Positions 25,714-33,030 are shown, counted from the first letter of the stretch. The stretch: 33,454 bases of DNA from Deltaproteobacteria bacterium (GCA_016187835.1 JACPIY010000028.1:1-33454); one strand, 5' to 3'. The notes: generated from the sequence alone by a model not told the origin. Numbers and translations are program-made.

Positions 25714-26205
25714 ATGGCGGTAAATAGAGTAAAAGGAGAGAAACCAAAAAAGGGAGAGTCCTTGGTTGATAATGAGGAAAAGGTATTCCCGGATTATAAA
25801 GCAAATGCGGGAGAAAGGGCTTTATTCCTTATCCACACCGTCCCCTATGAGGGATCGGTAGCAGGTATAAACATGCTCACAGCTATAAGAACCAAGAGAA
25901 AAGGCTATGATGTGAGTGTTGTTTTCTATGGTCCTGCTTCTGCCATACCGGTTTATAGAGGCTGGCCTAACGTCGGAGACGACGGTTACGGCGCCGGGAT
26001 ACAGTTATATCCCAACCTTGTTGAGAAAATGCTCAAAGAAGGAATAAAGGTCTATGCATGCCGCTTTTCAGCCGCTTGTCTTATAGGTGTCAGAGAAGAT
26101 GACTTCCTAGAAGGTGTGAAGGGAATACATCCAACCGACATTCTGGACGTAACGATTGAACACGCAAGAGCCGGTGCGCTTATATTTAGCGCATGGACGG
26201 TGTAG
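25714..26205 (+). CDS. MSMEG_0572/Sll0783-like nitrogen starvation response protein (Nit1C-type)
   Basis: This 163-aa protein starts with a polar segment (about 1-35) and continues with a DsrE-like alpha/beta fold: ERALFLIHTVPYEGSVAGIN, YDVSVVFYGPASAIPVYRGW, LVEKMLKEGIKVYACRFSAA. It resembles the small conserved protein heading Nit1C clusters (Sll0783 in Synechocystis, needed for the nitrogen-starvation response and PHB accumulation). The biochemical role is unknown; C152-like catalytic cysteines of DsrE are not clear, but a Cys pair is present in YACRFSAACLIG. RBS GGAGG is at optimal distance, 26 bp behind the amidohydrolase. Confidence 0.82.
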   Translation: MAVNRVKGEKPKKGESLVDNEEKVFPDYKANAGERALFLIHTVPYEGSVAGINMLTAIRTKRKGYDVSVVFYGPASAIPVYRGWPNVGDDGYGAGIQLYPNLVEKMLKEGIKVYACRFSAACLIGVREDDFLEGVKGIHPTDILDVTIEHARAGALIFSAWTV

Positions 26206-26390
26206 AGGTTTGATCTGTGTCCGTTCTCTGTAACCTAAGGAAAGATAGGGGTTGCCGAGAGCAAATGGTGTAATTGTGTCGATTGCGGATTAAAGGCATA
26301 TTTAGCCACTGTTTAACACGGATTACAACGAAGAAAAATTATTAGATAAATAGCTGGGGCTAGGCTGAATTGCCCGATCGCTGCCAGCAA

Positions 26391-26417
26391 TTTCGTGAAC
26401 ATTCGTGCCTATTCGTG
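26391..26417. repeat. TTCGTGAACATTCGTG repeat abutting the radical SAM gene
   Basis: Three TTCGTG units in tandem, the same repeat as 19818-19845 and 29556-29583. It creates an in-frame GTG extension upstream of the true start at 26461. The gap 26206-26460 holds nothing else recognisable. Confidence 0.6.
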
Positions 26418-26460
26418 GCAGATGAAAATATTCCGCGATCCGAAATCTAAGGAGGGGATT

Positions 26461-27591
26461 ATGGATTCACGGACCCTAAAAGTAGAACTACAGAGTTACG
26501 GTCTTAAGATTCCTGATGCAAGGGACATAAGAAGGGGTGGAGCGGGACCTACCGGTGGTATTCATCTTAAGATTCTTCCCGACAGTGAAGCAAACATCCC
26601 TGTAGTTGGGGACTTCCTGGATTCTTCTCCGTATCACCTTGACCAGATAAACGGCGAATACTGGGTGTTTCGAGATGATATCGCATTAGCTCAGGTGGAG
26701 CTTATGGGAGAGGCAAAGTTCTACGAGCACAAAACCTCAACCGGAATACCAATGCAGAAAATGGGACTCCTTCACTGTTCGACAACTTTCGCCACGACAC
26801 TGCTTCAGACCTGTGATTTCTGGCAAGACCGGAGGAGATGTAAGTTCTGCGGGATCGAACTTACACTCAAGGATAGAAGCACAGTAGGGTTTAAAAATGC
26901 AAAGAGCCTGGTTGAAACAATATTGCTTGCTAAGGAACTCGATGGGATTTCAAATATTGTTTTTACCTCTGGAGTAGCGAGAGACGAAGAAAAAGCCCTA
27001 CTAAAATATGCCGAAATATGTTCAGAGGTAAAAAAAGCAACGGGTCTTCCGATCCAGCTTCAGATAATTCCTCCTGAAGACCTGTCCTGGCTTCAGAGGT
27101 TAAAGGACTCAGGCGTTGATGCCCTGGGAGTTCATATTGAAACCTTTGATCCAGAGGTGTTTGAGAATATAACTCCAGGTAAGGCGAAAATCGGGTTTGA
27201 TTACTACGTAGAAACATGGAAAGAAGCGGTAAATGTTTTTGGAAGGTGGCAGGTAAGCACTTATGTGCTGGTAGGACTCGGGGAGAGGTTAGAAACTGTA
27301 ATAGAAGGAGCTACCCTGTGTGCCGAGATAGGGGTTTATCCATTTATAGTTCCTTTTCGTCCTATTGCCGGAACGCCCATGGAAAATGTGAAGCCTCCGA
27401 AGCCTGAGATTATGGAGTATGTTTACACAGAAGTTGCAAAAGTGCTTTCAAAATACGATGGAGGCTCGAAGAGCAGCAGAGCAGGCTGTGTGAGCTGTGG
27501 CGAATGCTCCGCGCTTCCCGATTTTGAAAGGGCTTTGAATCCGAGTAATGTGAGGTTTAAAAAGTTTGTGAAACCGATTGGTGTGAGCTGA
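26461..27591 (+). CDS. radical SAM enzyme, MSMEG_0568 family (Nit1C-type)
   Basis: This 376-aa protein resembles the radical SAM enzyme of nitrogen-starvation/Nit1C clusters. The N-terminal domain (1-100) contains RRGGAGPTGGIHLKIL. The cluster motif is C118-x8-C127-x2-C130 (CDFWQDRRRCKFC), wider than the canonical CX3CX2C, with C106 nearby. A TIM-barrel follows: SNIVFTSGVARDEEKALLKY, LPIQLQIIPPEDLSWLQRL, GVDALGVHIETFDPEVFENI, TYVLVGLGE. C343-x2-C346-x2-C349 near the end may bind a further cluster or zinc. I start at ATG 26461 behind AAGGAGG; upstream codons come from the ATTCGTG repeat. The reaction is unknown. It is probably the key chemistry step of the cluster. Confidence 0.87.
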   Translation: MDSRTLKVELQSYGLKIPDARDIRRGGAGPTGGIHLKILPDSEANIPVVGDFLDSSPYHLDQINGEYWVFRDDIALAQVELMGEAKFYEHKTSTGIPMQKMGLLHCSTTFATTLLQTCDFWQDRRRCKFCGIELTLKDRSTVGFKNAKSLVETILLAKELDGISNIVFTSGVARDEEKALLKYAEICSEVKKATGLPIQLQIIPPEDLSWLQRLKDSGVDALGVHIETFDPEVFENITPGKAKIGFDYYVETWKEAVNVFGRWQVSTYVLVGLGERLETVIEGATLCAEIGVYPFIVPFRPIAGTPMENVKPPKPEIMEYVYTEVAKVLSKYDGGSKSSRAGCVSCGECSALPDFERALNPSNVRFKKFVKPIGVS

Positions 27592-27619
27592 TTTTCAAAA
27601 TTTGATCTCTCTATATTAT

Positions 27620-27696
27620 GGATAGGCGGGACTTTCTAGTCCCGCCTATCCTTGGTTTTGTTATCTCGATAGGTGGGATTTTCCAATCCCGCCTTT
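27620..27696. repeat. two GGATAGGCGGGA-type hairpins between radical SAM and flavoprotein genes
   Basis: GGATAGGCGGGACT (27620-27633) pairs perfectly with AGTCCCGCCTATCC (27638-27651). GGTGGGATT...AATCCCGCC (about 27674-27695) is a second copy. There is no clear T-run. Dispersed palindromes rather than sure terminators; the downstream genes probably stay in the same transcript or use an unseen promoter. Confidence 0.6.
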
Positions 27697-27761
27697 TGTG
27701 CGAGAGTATAGCGTTATCTAGTCATAGTTTTTGGAGAGAGGATGATTTCAACTGGAGGTAA

Positions 27762-29144
27762 ATGAAGATGGCTCAAAATAATTTACGCATTATCATAATC
27801 GGCGGGGGGGCTGGGGGCATTTCCGCTGCATCTACGGCAAAGGGAGTCGCCCCGGAGGCTTCGGTCATTCTTTTTACAGAATATGAAGACGTAGCCTACA
27901 GCCCGTGCGGCATTCCTTTCGTTCATGGAAGAGAGATCCCAAGTTTCGAGAACCTATTTCTTCAAACTTCCGAGCACTACGCCGAGATTGGAATTGATTT
28001 AAGGCTTCAAACTACTGTAACCGGAATAAACTTGGGTAATCGAACCGTTAGTGTCGGTTCTCAAGTCTTTGAATGGGATCGTCTTATTATTGCTACAGGA
28101 TTTGAATATGAAAACCCCAACATACCCGGTGTTGATTTGGAGGGAATTCGCTATGTCAAAAATATTCGTCGCGCGATGGAGTTTGATAAAGTCCTTGATC
28201 AGGTGAAAAAGGTAGTCGTTGCGGGAGCAACACCGATAGGGATCGAGATGGCGGGAAATCTTGCGCATCGGGGGCTTGAAACCCATCTTGTGGATGAGGA
28301 AGCCTGGCTTATGTCCAAAGTTGCCGATCCCGACATCATGGAGCCCGTGCAGAAATCCCTCGAGGAGCTTGGAGCAAAGATTCATTTCGGGACAAAGGTT
28401 CTTGAATTTAAGGGAGCGGATGGAAAGGTAAAATCTGTCAGTACGTCAGCGGGTGACATAGATTGTGATGTAGTGGTTGTTGCTACAAATAAGAAACCCA
28501 ATAACCGCCTTTCCCGTGAAGCGGGACTAAAGATTGGGGCAACTGGTGGAATTATGGTAGATGACCATATGCGAACCTCTGTAAAGGATGTTTATGCGGC
28601 TGGAGATTGTGTAGAGGTGGTTCATGGAGTTACAGACCTTCCTATTCAGGGGCTTTCAGGTAGCCATGCCTACTCTCAAGGAAGAGTCGCCGGAGCAAAT
28701 GCCGCGGGCGTCGACCGTGCTTATGACCCGGTTTATATTCCCTGGGGAATGGTCGGTGGAAAGGTGCAGATTGGCGGAGTCTCTATGGGTGAGACATTGC
28801 ATAAGGCACTGGGCATACCTCATTTCGTTGCCGTTGCACAAGGAATTTCGAGAGCGAGATACTACCCGGGTGTAAGCAGGATTCGAGTGAAGCTTATTGC
28901 CGATCCTAAAACGCTCCGGGTGATGGGCGCTCAAATGTCTGGGGGAGAGGGGATTAAAGAAAGAGCTGACTTTCTGGCATTTGCCATAAAGCGCGGAGCA
29001 ACACTAGATGACTTTGCGTGGATGGAGAATGTGTATTCACCGCCAATTGGAGCGCTGATGGAGCCGATTGCCTTGGCCGCCCAGGCTGGGTTGGCGGAGT
29101 TGAAGAAAACTGGTCATATGCCTCCAAAATTCGCTGGTGCTTAG
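27762..29144 (+). CDS. FAD-dependent pyridine nucleotide-disulfide oxidoreductase, CoA-disulfide-reductase/NADH-oxidase-like
   Basis: This 460-aa flavoprotein has the FAD motif IIIIGGGAGGISAASTA (residues about 10-26) and the redox Cys49 in VAYSPCGIPF, the single-cysteine signature of CoA-disulfide reductase and Nox/Npx enzymes. The second FAD motif is VKDVYAAGDCVEV, followed by the dimerisation domain (about 335-455). The NAD(P) loop reads VVVAGATPIGIEMAGNLA, departing from the usual G-G-G-x-I-G. Family enzymes reduce CoA-disulfide, oxygen, peroxide or polysulfide with NAD(P)H. Nit1C clusters carry a different flavoprotein (MSMEG_0569 type), so this may be a functional replacement or may protect the radical SAM enzyme from oxygen; both are inference. 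GGAGG precedes ATG. Confidence 0.9.
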   Translation: MKMAQNNLRIIIIGGGAGGISAASTAKGVAPEASVILFTEYEDVAYSPCGIPFVHGREIPSFENLFLQTSEHYAEIGIDLRLQTTVTGINLGNRTVSVGSQVFEWDRLIIATGFEYENPNIPGVDLEGIRYVKNIRRAMEFDKVLDQVKKVVVAGATPIGIEMAGNLAHRGLETHLVDEEAWLMSKVADPDIMEPVQKSLEELGAKIHFGTKVLEFKGADGKVKSVSTSAGDIDCDVVVVATNKKPNNRLSREAGLKIGATGGIMVDDHMRTSVKDVYAAGDCVEVVHGVTDLPIQGLSGSHAYSQGRVAGANAAGVDRAYDPVYIPWGMVGGKVQIGGVSMGETLHKALGIPHFVAVAQGISRARYYPGVSRIRVKLIADPKTLRVMGAQMSGGEGIKERADFLAFAIKRGATLDDFAWMENVYSPPIGALMEPIALAAQAGLAELKKTGHMPPKFAGA

Positions 29145-29160
29145 ATAGAGGAAAGATGCA

Positions 29161-29421
29161 ATGTCTCAGAAAACATCATTCGGCGAATGGTTAAGGAAAA
29201 ACGCTGAAAATTACCTGCTTCAAGCTGCCGCTGACGAAATGGCAGCCCGTTATCCCGATTTCTGTGCGAAGCCTTATCGTGAGAAAGGAGTTCTCCCTTT
29301 TTTCTGGAGAAATATTTTTGTCCCGATCTATTCGAGGATTCCATGGGATGTTCGCAAAAAAATAATTCTTCTGAGTTCTTACCCCGGCGGAGAGCGTCCC
29401 CATTGGAAGGGGCGGGATTAA
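29161..29421 (+). CDS. uncharacterised 86-aa protein
   Basis: I do not recognise this protein. It starts 16 bp after the flavoprotein stop with a GAGGAAAG RBS, so it is very likely translated with it. It is rich in aromatic and basic residues: FGEWLRKNAENYLLQAAADE, then ARYPDFCAKPYREKG, a hydrophobic stretch LPFFWRNIFVPIYSRI, and a basic end RKKIILLSSYPGGERPHWKG. One Cys. It might be a small partner subunit or membrane-peripheral adaptor. Its tight coupling suggests it works with the flavoprotein. Confidence 0.7.
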   Translation: MSQKTSFGEWLRKNAENYLLQAAADEMAARYPDFCAKPYREKGVLPFFWRNIFVPIYSRIPWDVRKKIILLSSYPGGERPHWKGRD

Positions 29422-29440
29422 ATTAAGAGTAACTATTCAG

Positions 29441-29583
29441 CCACGAATTGACACAAATGGACACGAATGAGAGATCAATGGCAAGGTAGGAGCGGCTTCC
29501 AGCCGCGATCATGTCGCACCAGGGATGGTGCTCTTAAAATAAACTCTTATAATTTATTCGTGTAAATTCGTGTTCATTTGTGG
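29441..29583. repeat. repeat block: inverted ATTCGTG units around a GCGGCTTCCAGCCGC palindrome
   Basis: 29441-29470 (CCACGAATTGACACAAATGG...) is the inverse of 29556-29583 (ATTCGTGTAAATTCGTG...TTTGTGG). Between them, 29486-29536 is a second copy of the 19737-19789 element. The whole fills the gap before the DUF2877 gene. Confidence 0.65.
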
Positions 29584-29593
29584 CTAAATTTAC

Positions 29594-30604
29594 ATGCCTA
29601 CAAAGAAGAAAATAAATTCCCACTTGTTAAAAGCTGAATCTATCGGTCATAACGCCCTGAAAGCACTAAGCAGTTCCAAAAAGACAGCCAAGGTGCATAG
29701 CGTTTTTGATCGAGGGTTCTATATTCAATTTGGTAGGAATCCTCTGATTAATGTAATTAAAAACAGTAACTATATCAGTCCTACCTCAATACTGATAAGA
29801 GAGCCTGAAAATGGAGGTTTCAAGTCAATCGGGTTAGAAGAGGGTATGAAAATCGAAGTAAAAAAAAATAGCCTTATCTTTGGAGATAATCTACTCGAAA
29901 TCAAATTCGATAAAGCTTCTACCTGGTTTTCTCCTCCACTTCCTAAGTGGGGTGATCTTGTAAGTTTATCGAAAATAAGTTTAAACCTCAGGATCCTCAG
30001 GGATGTAATTTATACATGCCCAAGCAGAGAAGGGCTTGTCCCGCTCTTAGAGAATGTCGAATTACATGGTCCACTTCAATTTTTTCTTAAACCACAAAAG
30101 CCTACTCTTTCGGAAAGGGGAAGACCTCATATTGATATGCTTATGTGGGGACTGTTTGGTGGCGACTTAAATATGACGGTAAGCGGAGCTTTTGCGATTC
30201 TTGGGCTCGGTCCGGGACTAACGCCGTCCTGTGACGATTTTTTAGCGGGGTTAATTCTCAGTCTGGCTGTTGGAGGAAAGCTTCTTCTTAAAAAGAGAAA
30301 AAATGAACTTGAATTCTATCGAAAGGTTTCTGCTCAAATCTGTCGAGCTTCAAAAGAAAAAACAACGATCTACAGCCAAAATTTTTTAAACGAATCCCAT
30401 AGTGGTGAAGGCCCCAGGGCTGTAGTTGAGTTGATTCATAGTCTCTTGACAAAGAACCCAAACGAGGTGGCTGCTATCTCAAAGACCGTGATAAGTATGG
30501 GAGAGACTTCGGGAGCGGATATTGCAATTGGGGTCTATTACGGAATTCGGTTCTTATTTTCAAGACTGGAAAGGATAGAGGATTTGAATGAATTTGCTAA
30601 TTAA
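29594..30604 (+). CDS. DUF2877 protein (YlbF/AllH), oxamate carbamoyltransferase-type subunit
   Basis: This 336-aa protein matches DUF2877, the E. coli YlbF/AllH family. The diagnostic block is AILGLGPGLTPSCDDFLAGL (201-220). The N-terminal domain reads SVFDRGFYIQFGRNPLINVI, and the family C-terminal region is NPNEVAAISKTVISMGETSG, then ADIAIGVYYGIRF. It is the third component of the FdrA-YlbE-YlbF carbamoyltransferase. Here it is split from the other two by about 6 kb holding the radical SAM block, so the two functional sets are interleaved rather than merely adjacent. ATG 29594 lacks a strong RBS; the repeat block directly precedes it. Confidence 0.85.
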   Translation: MPTKKKINSHLLKAESIGHNALKALSSSKKTAKVHSVFDRGFYIQFGRNPLINVIKNSNYISPTSILIREPENGGFKSIGLEEGMKIEVKKNSLIFGDNLLEIKFDKASTWFSPPLPKWGDLVSLSKISLNLRILRDVIYTCPSREGLVPLLENVELHGPLQFFLKPQKPTLSERGRPHIDMLMWGLFGGDLNMTVSGAFAILGLGPGLTPSCDDFLAGLILSLAVGGKLLLKKRKNELEFYRKVSAQICRASKEKTTIYSQNFLNESHSGEGPRAVVELIHSLLTKNPNEVAAISKTVISMGETSGADIAIGVYYGIRFLFSRLERIEDLNEFAN

Positions 30605-30644
30605 GCACGAACTTACGAGGGTCGGATTCATAAATGGTTATTGT

Positions 30645-30724
30645 GTCATTCTGAAGGAGCATAGCGACTGAAGAATCTAATTTAAAACCTACTCAAAATG
30701 GATTCCTCGCATTCGCTCGGAATG
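30645..30724. repeat. TCATTCTGA...GAATCT / GGATTCC...GGAATGACA repeat
   Basis: TGTCATTCTGA-GGAGC and GGATTCCTCGCATTCGCTCG...GAATGACA are inverted units of a common dispersed repeat. Related units lie at 9503-9527 and 31041-31125. Confidence 0.5.
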
Positions 30725-30744
30725 ACAATGAAAGGAGAAATCTT

Positions 30745-31065
30745 ATGCCTTTTGAACGAAGCTATTATGTTTATATTCTAACGAACTGGAACAATAGGGT
30801 GATGTGTGTGGGCATTACGAACAATCTTGAACGCCGTGTTTACGAGCATAAACAAAAACTTGTGAAAGGTTTTACGGAAAAATACAACGTCAGCAAACTG
30901 GTCTATTTTGAGGAGACTGGTGATGTAAGTGTGGCATTGGCAAGAGAGAAAGAGATCAAATAGTGGCGGCGCGAGAAAAAGAATAACTTGGTGCTGAGCA
31001 TGAACCCAGAATGGAGAAACTTGAGCGAGGACTGGTTTAAGATTCCTCACTTGCGTTCGGAATGA
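30745..31065 (+). pseudogene. GIY-YIG nuclease-domain protein interrupted by an amber stop
   Basis: The first 72 codons encode a small UvrC-type GIY-YIG protein: YYVYILTNWNNRVMCVGITN, NLERRVYEHKQKLVKG, YNVSKLVYFEETGDVSVALA, REKEIK. A TAG at 30961-30963 follows, and the same frame goes on with WRREKKNNLVLSMNPEWRNL, SEDWF. That is the normal family C-terminus (K-x-W-R-R-x-K-K-x-x-L-I...N-P-x-W-x-D-L). One base change (probably AAG to TAG) therefore truncated a roughly 100-aa protein. The frame finally runs into a dispersed repeat and stops at 31065. TAG ends several clearly intact genes here (tsaD, thiC, greA, agcS, fdrA), so recoding is unlikely. Function of this stand-alone family is uncertain; it seems unrelated to the nitrogen cluster. 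Confidence 0.85.
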
Positions 31066-31176
31066 CACAGGCGAATGTCATTTCGACTACCTCCTCTGTC
31101 ATTTCGAGCGAAGGGAGAAATCTTAGCGAAGCCATAAATTCCTACAACCTCGAAGATCACTTGCACTCAGAGTGAC
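31041..31176. repeat. cluster of TCATTTCGA / GGAATGACA dispersed repeats
   Basis: ATTCCTCACTTGCGTTCGGA, TGTCATTTCGACTACCTC, TGTCATTTCGAGCGAAGG and CACTTGCACTCAGAGTGACA are relatives of one dispersed repeat. It fills the space before the glycosyltransferase, and the first unit forms the tail of the broken GIY-YIG frame. Confidence 0.5.
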
Positions 31177-31226
31177 AAACCATTTAGTTTAAATTGAGTG
31201 AGATTAGATAGGGACACAGAACTCTC

Positions 31227-32399
31227 ATGAAATCCTTAAAAATTGCGCTACTAACATATTCGACAAAGCCACGTGGCGGCGTGGTTCATACTCTAAGCCT
31301 GGCTGAAGAATTAGCCCGTCTTGGACACCAAGTTCACATATACGCACTGAGCACAGGAGAGGGTTTTTTCAGACCGGTGAGCATCCCACATACTCTAATT
31401 CCCTGTTCGACGATCGCTGGTGAAAGCATGGATGAAAAGGTGAAGAGATACATCAGTACCTATTCCGATACATTAGATGTCATAAAGGAGGATTATGACA
31501 TCTACCATGCGGAGGATTGCATCTCGGCAAACGCGCTTCTCGAATTGCGTCGTCGAGGTTTAATCAAATTCTTCATAAGAACAGTTCACCACATAGATGA
31601 TTTCACATCACAATCTCTCATAGATTGTCAGTTAAAAAGCATCCTTGAGCCTGATCACATTATCGTTGTCAGCAAATTTTGGGAAAAAGAGCTGCGCTCT
31701 CGATATTCTTTAAATCCTACAGTAATTAACAACGGCGTTGATGTTGAGAAATTCAAAATTCCGGAAATTGAGGGAGTAAAGGAAAAAGCTAAAGAAAGTT
31801 TCTCCGTAGTCGGGTGTAAAGTGATTCTCAGCATAGGCGGAATCGAACCACGAAAAAATACCTTAACCACACTACGGGCATTTAACATTGTTAATGCCTA
31901 TTTCAAAGCTAATGGTGAGCGTTTAGTATGGCTAATTGGCGGAGGAGAAACACTATTCGACTACAGAGCGTACCGAGAGAAATTCTTCTCTGAAGTCGAA
32001 GGACTTGGTTTGAAGTTGGATGAGGATATAATCCTGCTCGGCAATGTTGCCGATGATTCGATGGTTGAGCTTTACGAGGCAGGGGATGTATTTGTTTTTC
32101 CGTCTGTAAAGGAAGGGTGGGGACTTGTAGTTCTCGAAGCCATGGCATCCGGGCTTCCGGTAATCGCCTCTAACATCGAACCCCTGATTGAGTATTTAAG
32201 AGACGGAGAAAATTCGATGCTCGTTTCTCCCTTGAATAATGATATGCTAGTTGAGCAGATTATAAGGGTTTTATTGGATGACGAGCTTCGTGATGAACTG
32301 ATAAAGAACGGAAGAAAGACGGCCGAGGTTTATAGTTGGGGAAACACGGCGTTGAGGCATGAAGAGTTTTATAGTGGGATTTTGGAAAGCGTTAAATGA
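31227..32399 (+). CDS. GT4-type glycosyltransferase, MSMEG_0565 family (Nit1C-associated)
   Basis: This 390-aa GT-B enzyme has an N-terminal domain opening IALLTYSTKPRGGVVHTLSL, AEELARLGHQVHIYALSTGE. This opening, with HHIDDFTSQSLIDCQLKSIL, is what I associate with the MSMEG_0565 glycosyltransferase of nitrogen-starvation clusters. The C-terminal donor domain has SIGGIEPRKNTLTTLRAF and DVFVFPSVKEGWGLVVLEAM, the E-x7-E region of GT4 retaining enzymes, then ASGLPVIAS. It likely transfers a sugar from a nucleotide-sugar, hinting that the pathway product or an intermediate is glycosylated. It is the last gene of the cluster. A partial decayed copy of its 3' part lies at 33141-33454. Confidence 0.85.
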   Translation: MKSLKIALLTYSTKPRGGVVHTLSLAEELARLGHQVHIYALSTGEGFFRPVSIPHTLIPCSTIAGESMDEKVKRYISTYSDTLDVIKEDYDIYHAEDCISANALLELRRRGLIKFFIRTVHHIDDFTSQSLIDCQLKSILEPDHIIVVSKFWEKELRSRYSLNPTVINNGVDVEKFKIPEIEGVKEKAKESFSVVGCKVILSIGGIEPRKNTLTTLRAFNIVNAYFKANGERLVWLIGGGETLFDYRAYREKFFSEVEGLGLKLDEDIILLGNVADDSMVELYEAGDVFVFPSVKEGWGLVVLEAMASGLPVIASNIEPLIEYLRDGENSMLVSPLNNDMLVEQIIRVLLDDELRDELIKNGRKTAEVYSWGNTALRHEEFYSGILESVK

Positions 32400-32428
32400 A
32401 TAACGAACAATGAAGTTAGGCTGCGGCG

Positions 32429-32758
32429 CTATGGCGCAAACATTTCCGCCAGCACCTCAAGAACTTTATCTTGAGTTGAACTATCAATTTTGCCGGTTCT
32501 TTTAATAAGCCTTGCTTTATCAATTGTCCTTATTTGATCGAGCACGATTAATCCTTGTTTACCTTTGAACGTACAAGATACACGAGTAGGATATATATTC
32601 CCTTTGGTTGTCATAGGAGCAATGATTACAGTGTTTATATATCGGTTCATCTCGTCGGGAGATATGACGAGACAAGGTCTTGTTTTCTTAATCTCACTGC
32701 CTACCGTAGGATCAAGATTGACGAGATGGACTTCGAATCGCTTTACCGCCATTCCCAT
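32429..32758 (-). CDS. mazF: MazF/PemK-type mRNA interferase toxin
   Basis: This 109-aa protein has the typical MazF beginning, KRFEVHLVNLDPTVGSEIKK and TRPCLVISPDEMN, then IAPMTTKGNIYPTRV and GKQGLIVLDQIRTIDKARL. Family enzymes cut single-stranded mRNA at short sites. It overlaps the 3' end of the antitoxin gene by 16 bp, so the pair is translationally coupled. ATG 32758 or the ATG two codons in (32752) may start it. Confidence 0.93.
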   Translation of the reverse strand: MGMAVKRFEVHLVNLDPTVGSEIKKTRPCLVISPDEMNRYINTVIIAPMTTKGNIYPTRVSCTFKGKQGLIVLDQIRTIDKARLIKRTGKIDSSTQDKVLEVLAEMFAP

Positions 32759-33000
32759 TCATCCGTGTCCCATTCGGTACGTCCGCTCAGGTCTTCGTCG
32801 AGTAACTTATCGTCGCCATGCTTGGCCATCGAGCTAAATGCTTCCGCCCAATTCTGTCTTGGCTGTTTAGGGGACCGGAGAACAATGCGGTCTCTTTCAA
32901 CTTGAAGTTCAACCTCGTTTTTGAGGCCAGTTTGATCTAGAATGGCTTTAGGAATGCGTATACCTTGTGAGTTGCCGATTTTGATAATGCTGACTCTCAT
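32743..33000 (-). CDS. mazE: MazE-type (AbrB/SpoVT fold) antitoxin
   Basis: This 85-aa protein has the swapped-hairpin DNA-binding domain MRVSIIKIGNSQGIRIPKAI, LDQTGLKNEVELQVERDRIV (residues 1-45). An acidic, Trp-rich tail (LLDEDLSGRTEWDTDEWEWR) should bind and block MazF. It is first in the operon. The ATG at 33000 has no strong Shine-Dalgarno (AGAGG lies about 15 nt upstream). Confidence 0.92.
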   Translation of the reverse strand: MRVSIIKIGNSQGIRIPKAILDQTGLKNEVELQVERDRIVLRSPKQPRQNWAEAFSSMAKHGDDKLLDEDLSGRTEWDTDEWEWR

Positions 33001-33030
33001 AAGATTTAACCTCTGAGCATAAGTAACTAT

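Noticed and set aside
26395-26460. GTG-initiated 22-residue extension of the radical SAM protein
   Set aside because: The extension is encoded by the ATTCGTG dispersed repeat; ATG 26461 has an ideal AAGGAGG site.
30745-31065. TAG read as an amino acid (pyrrolysine or suppressed amber)
   Set aside because: tsaD, thiC, greA, agcS and fdrA all end in TAG at the expected family length, so TAG is an ordinary stop here.
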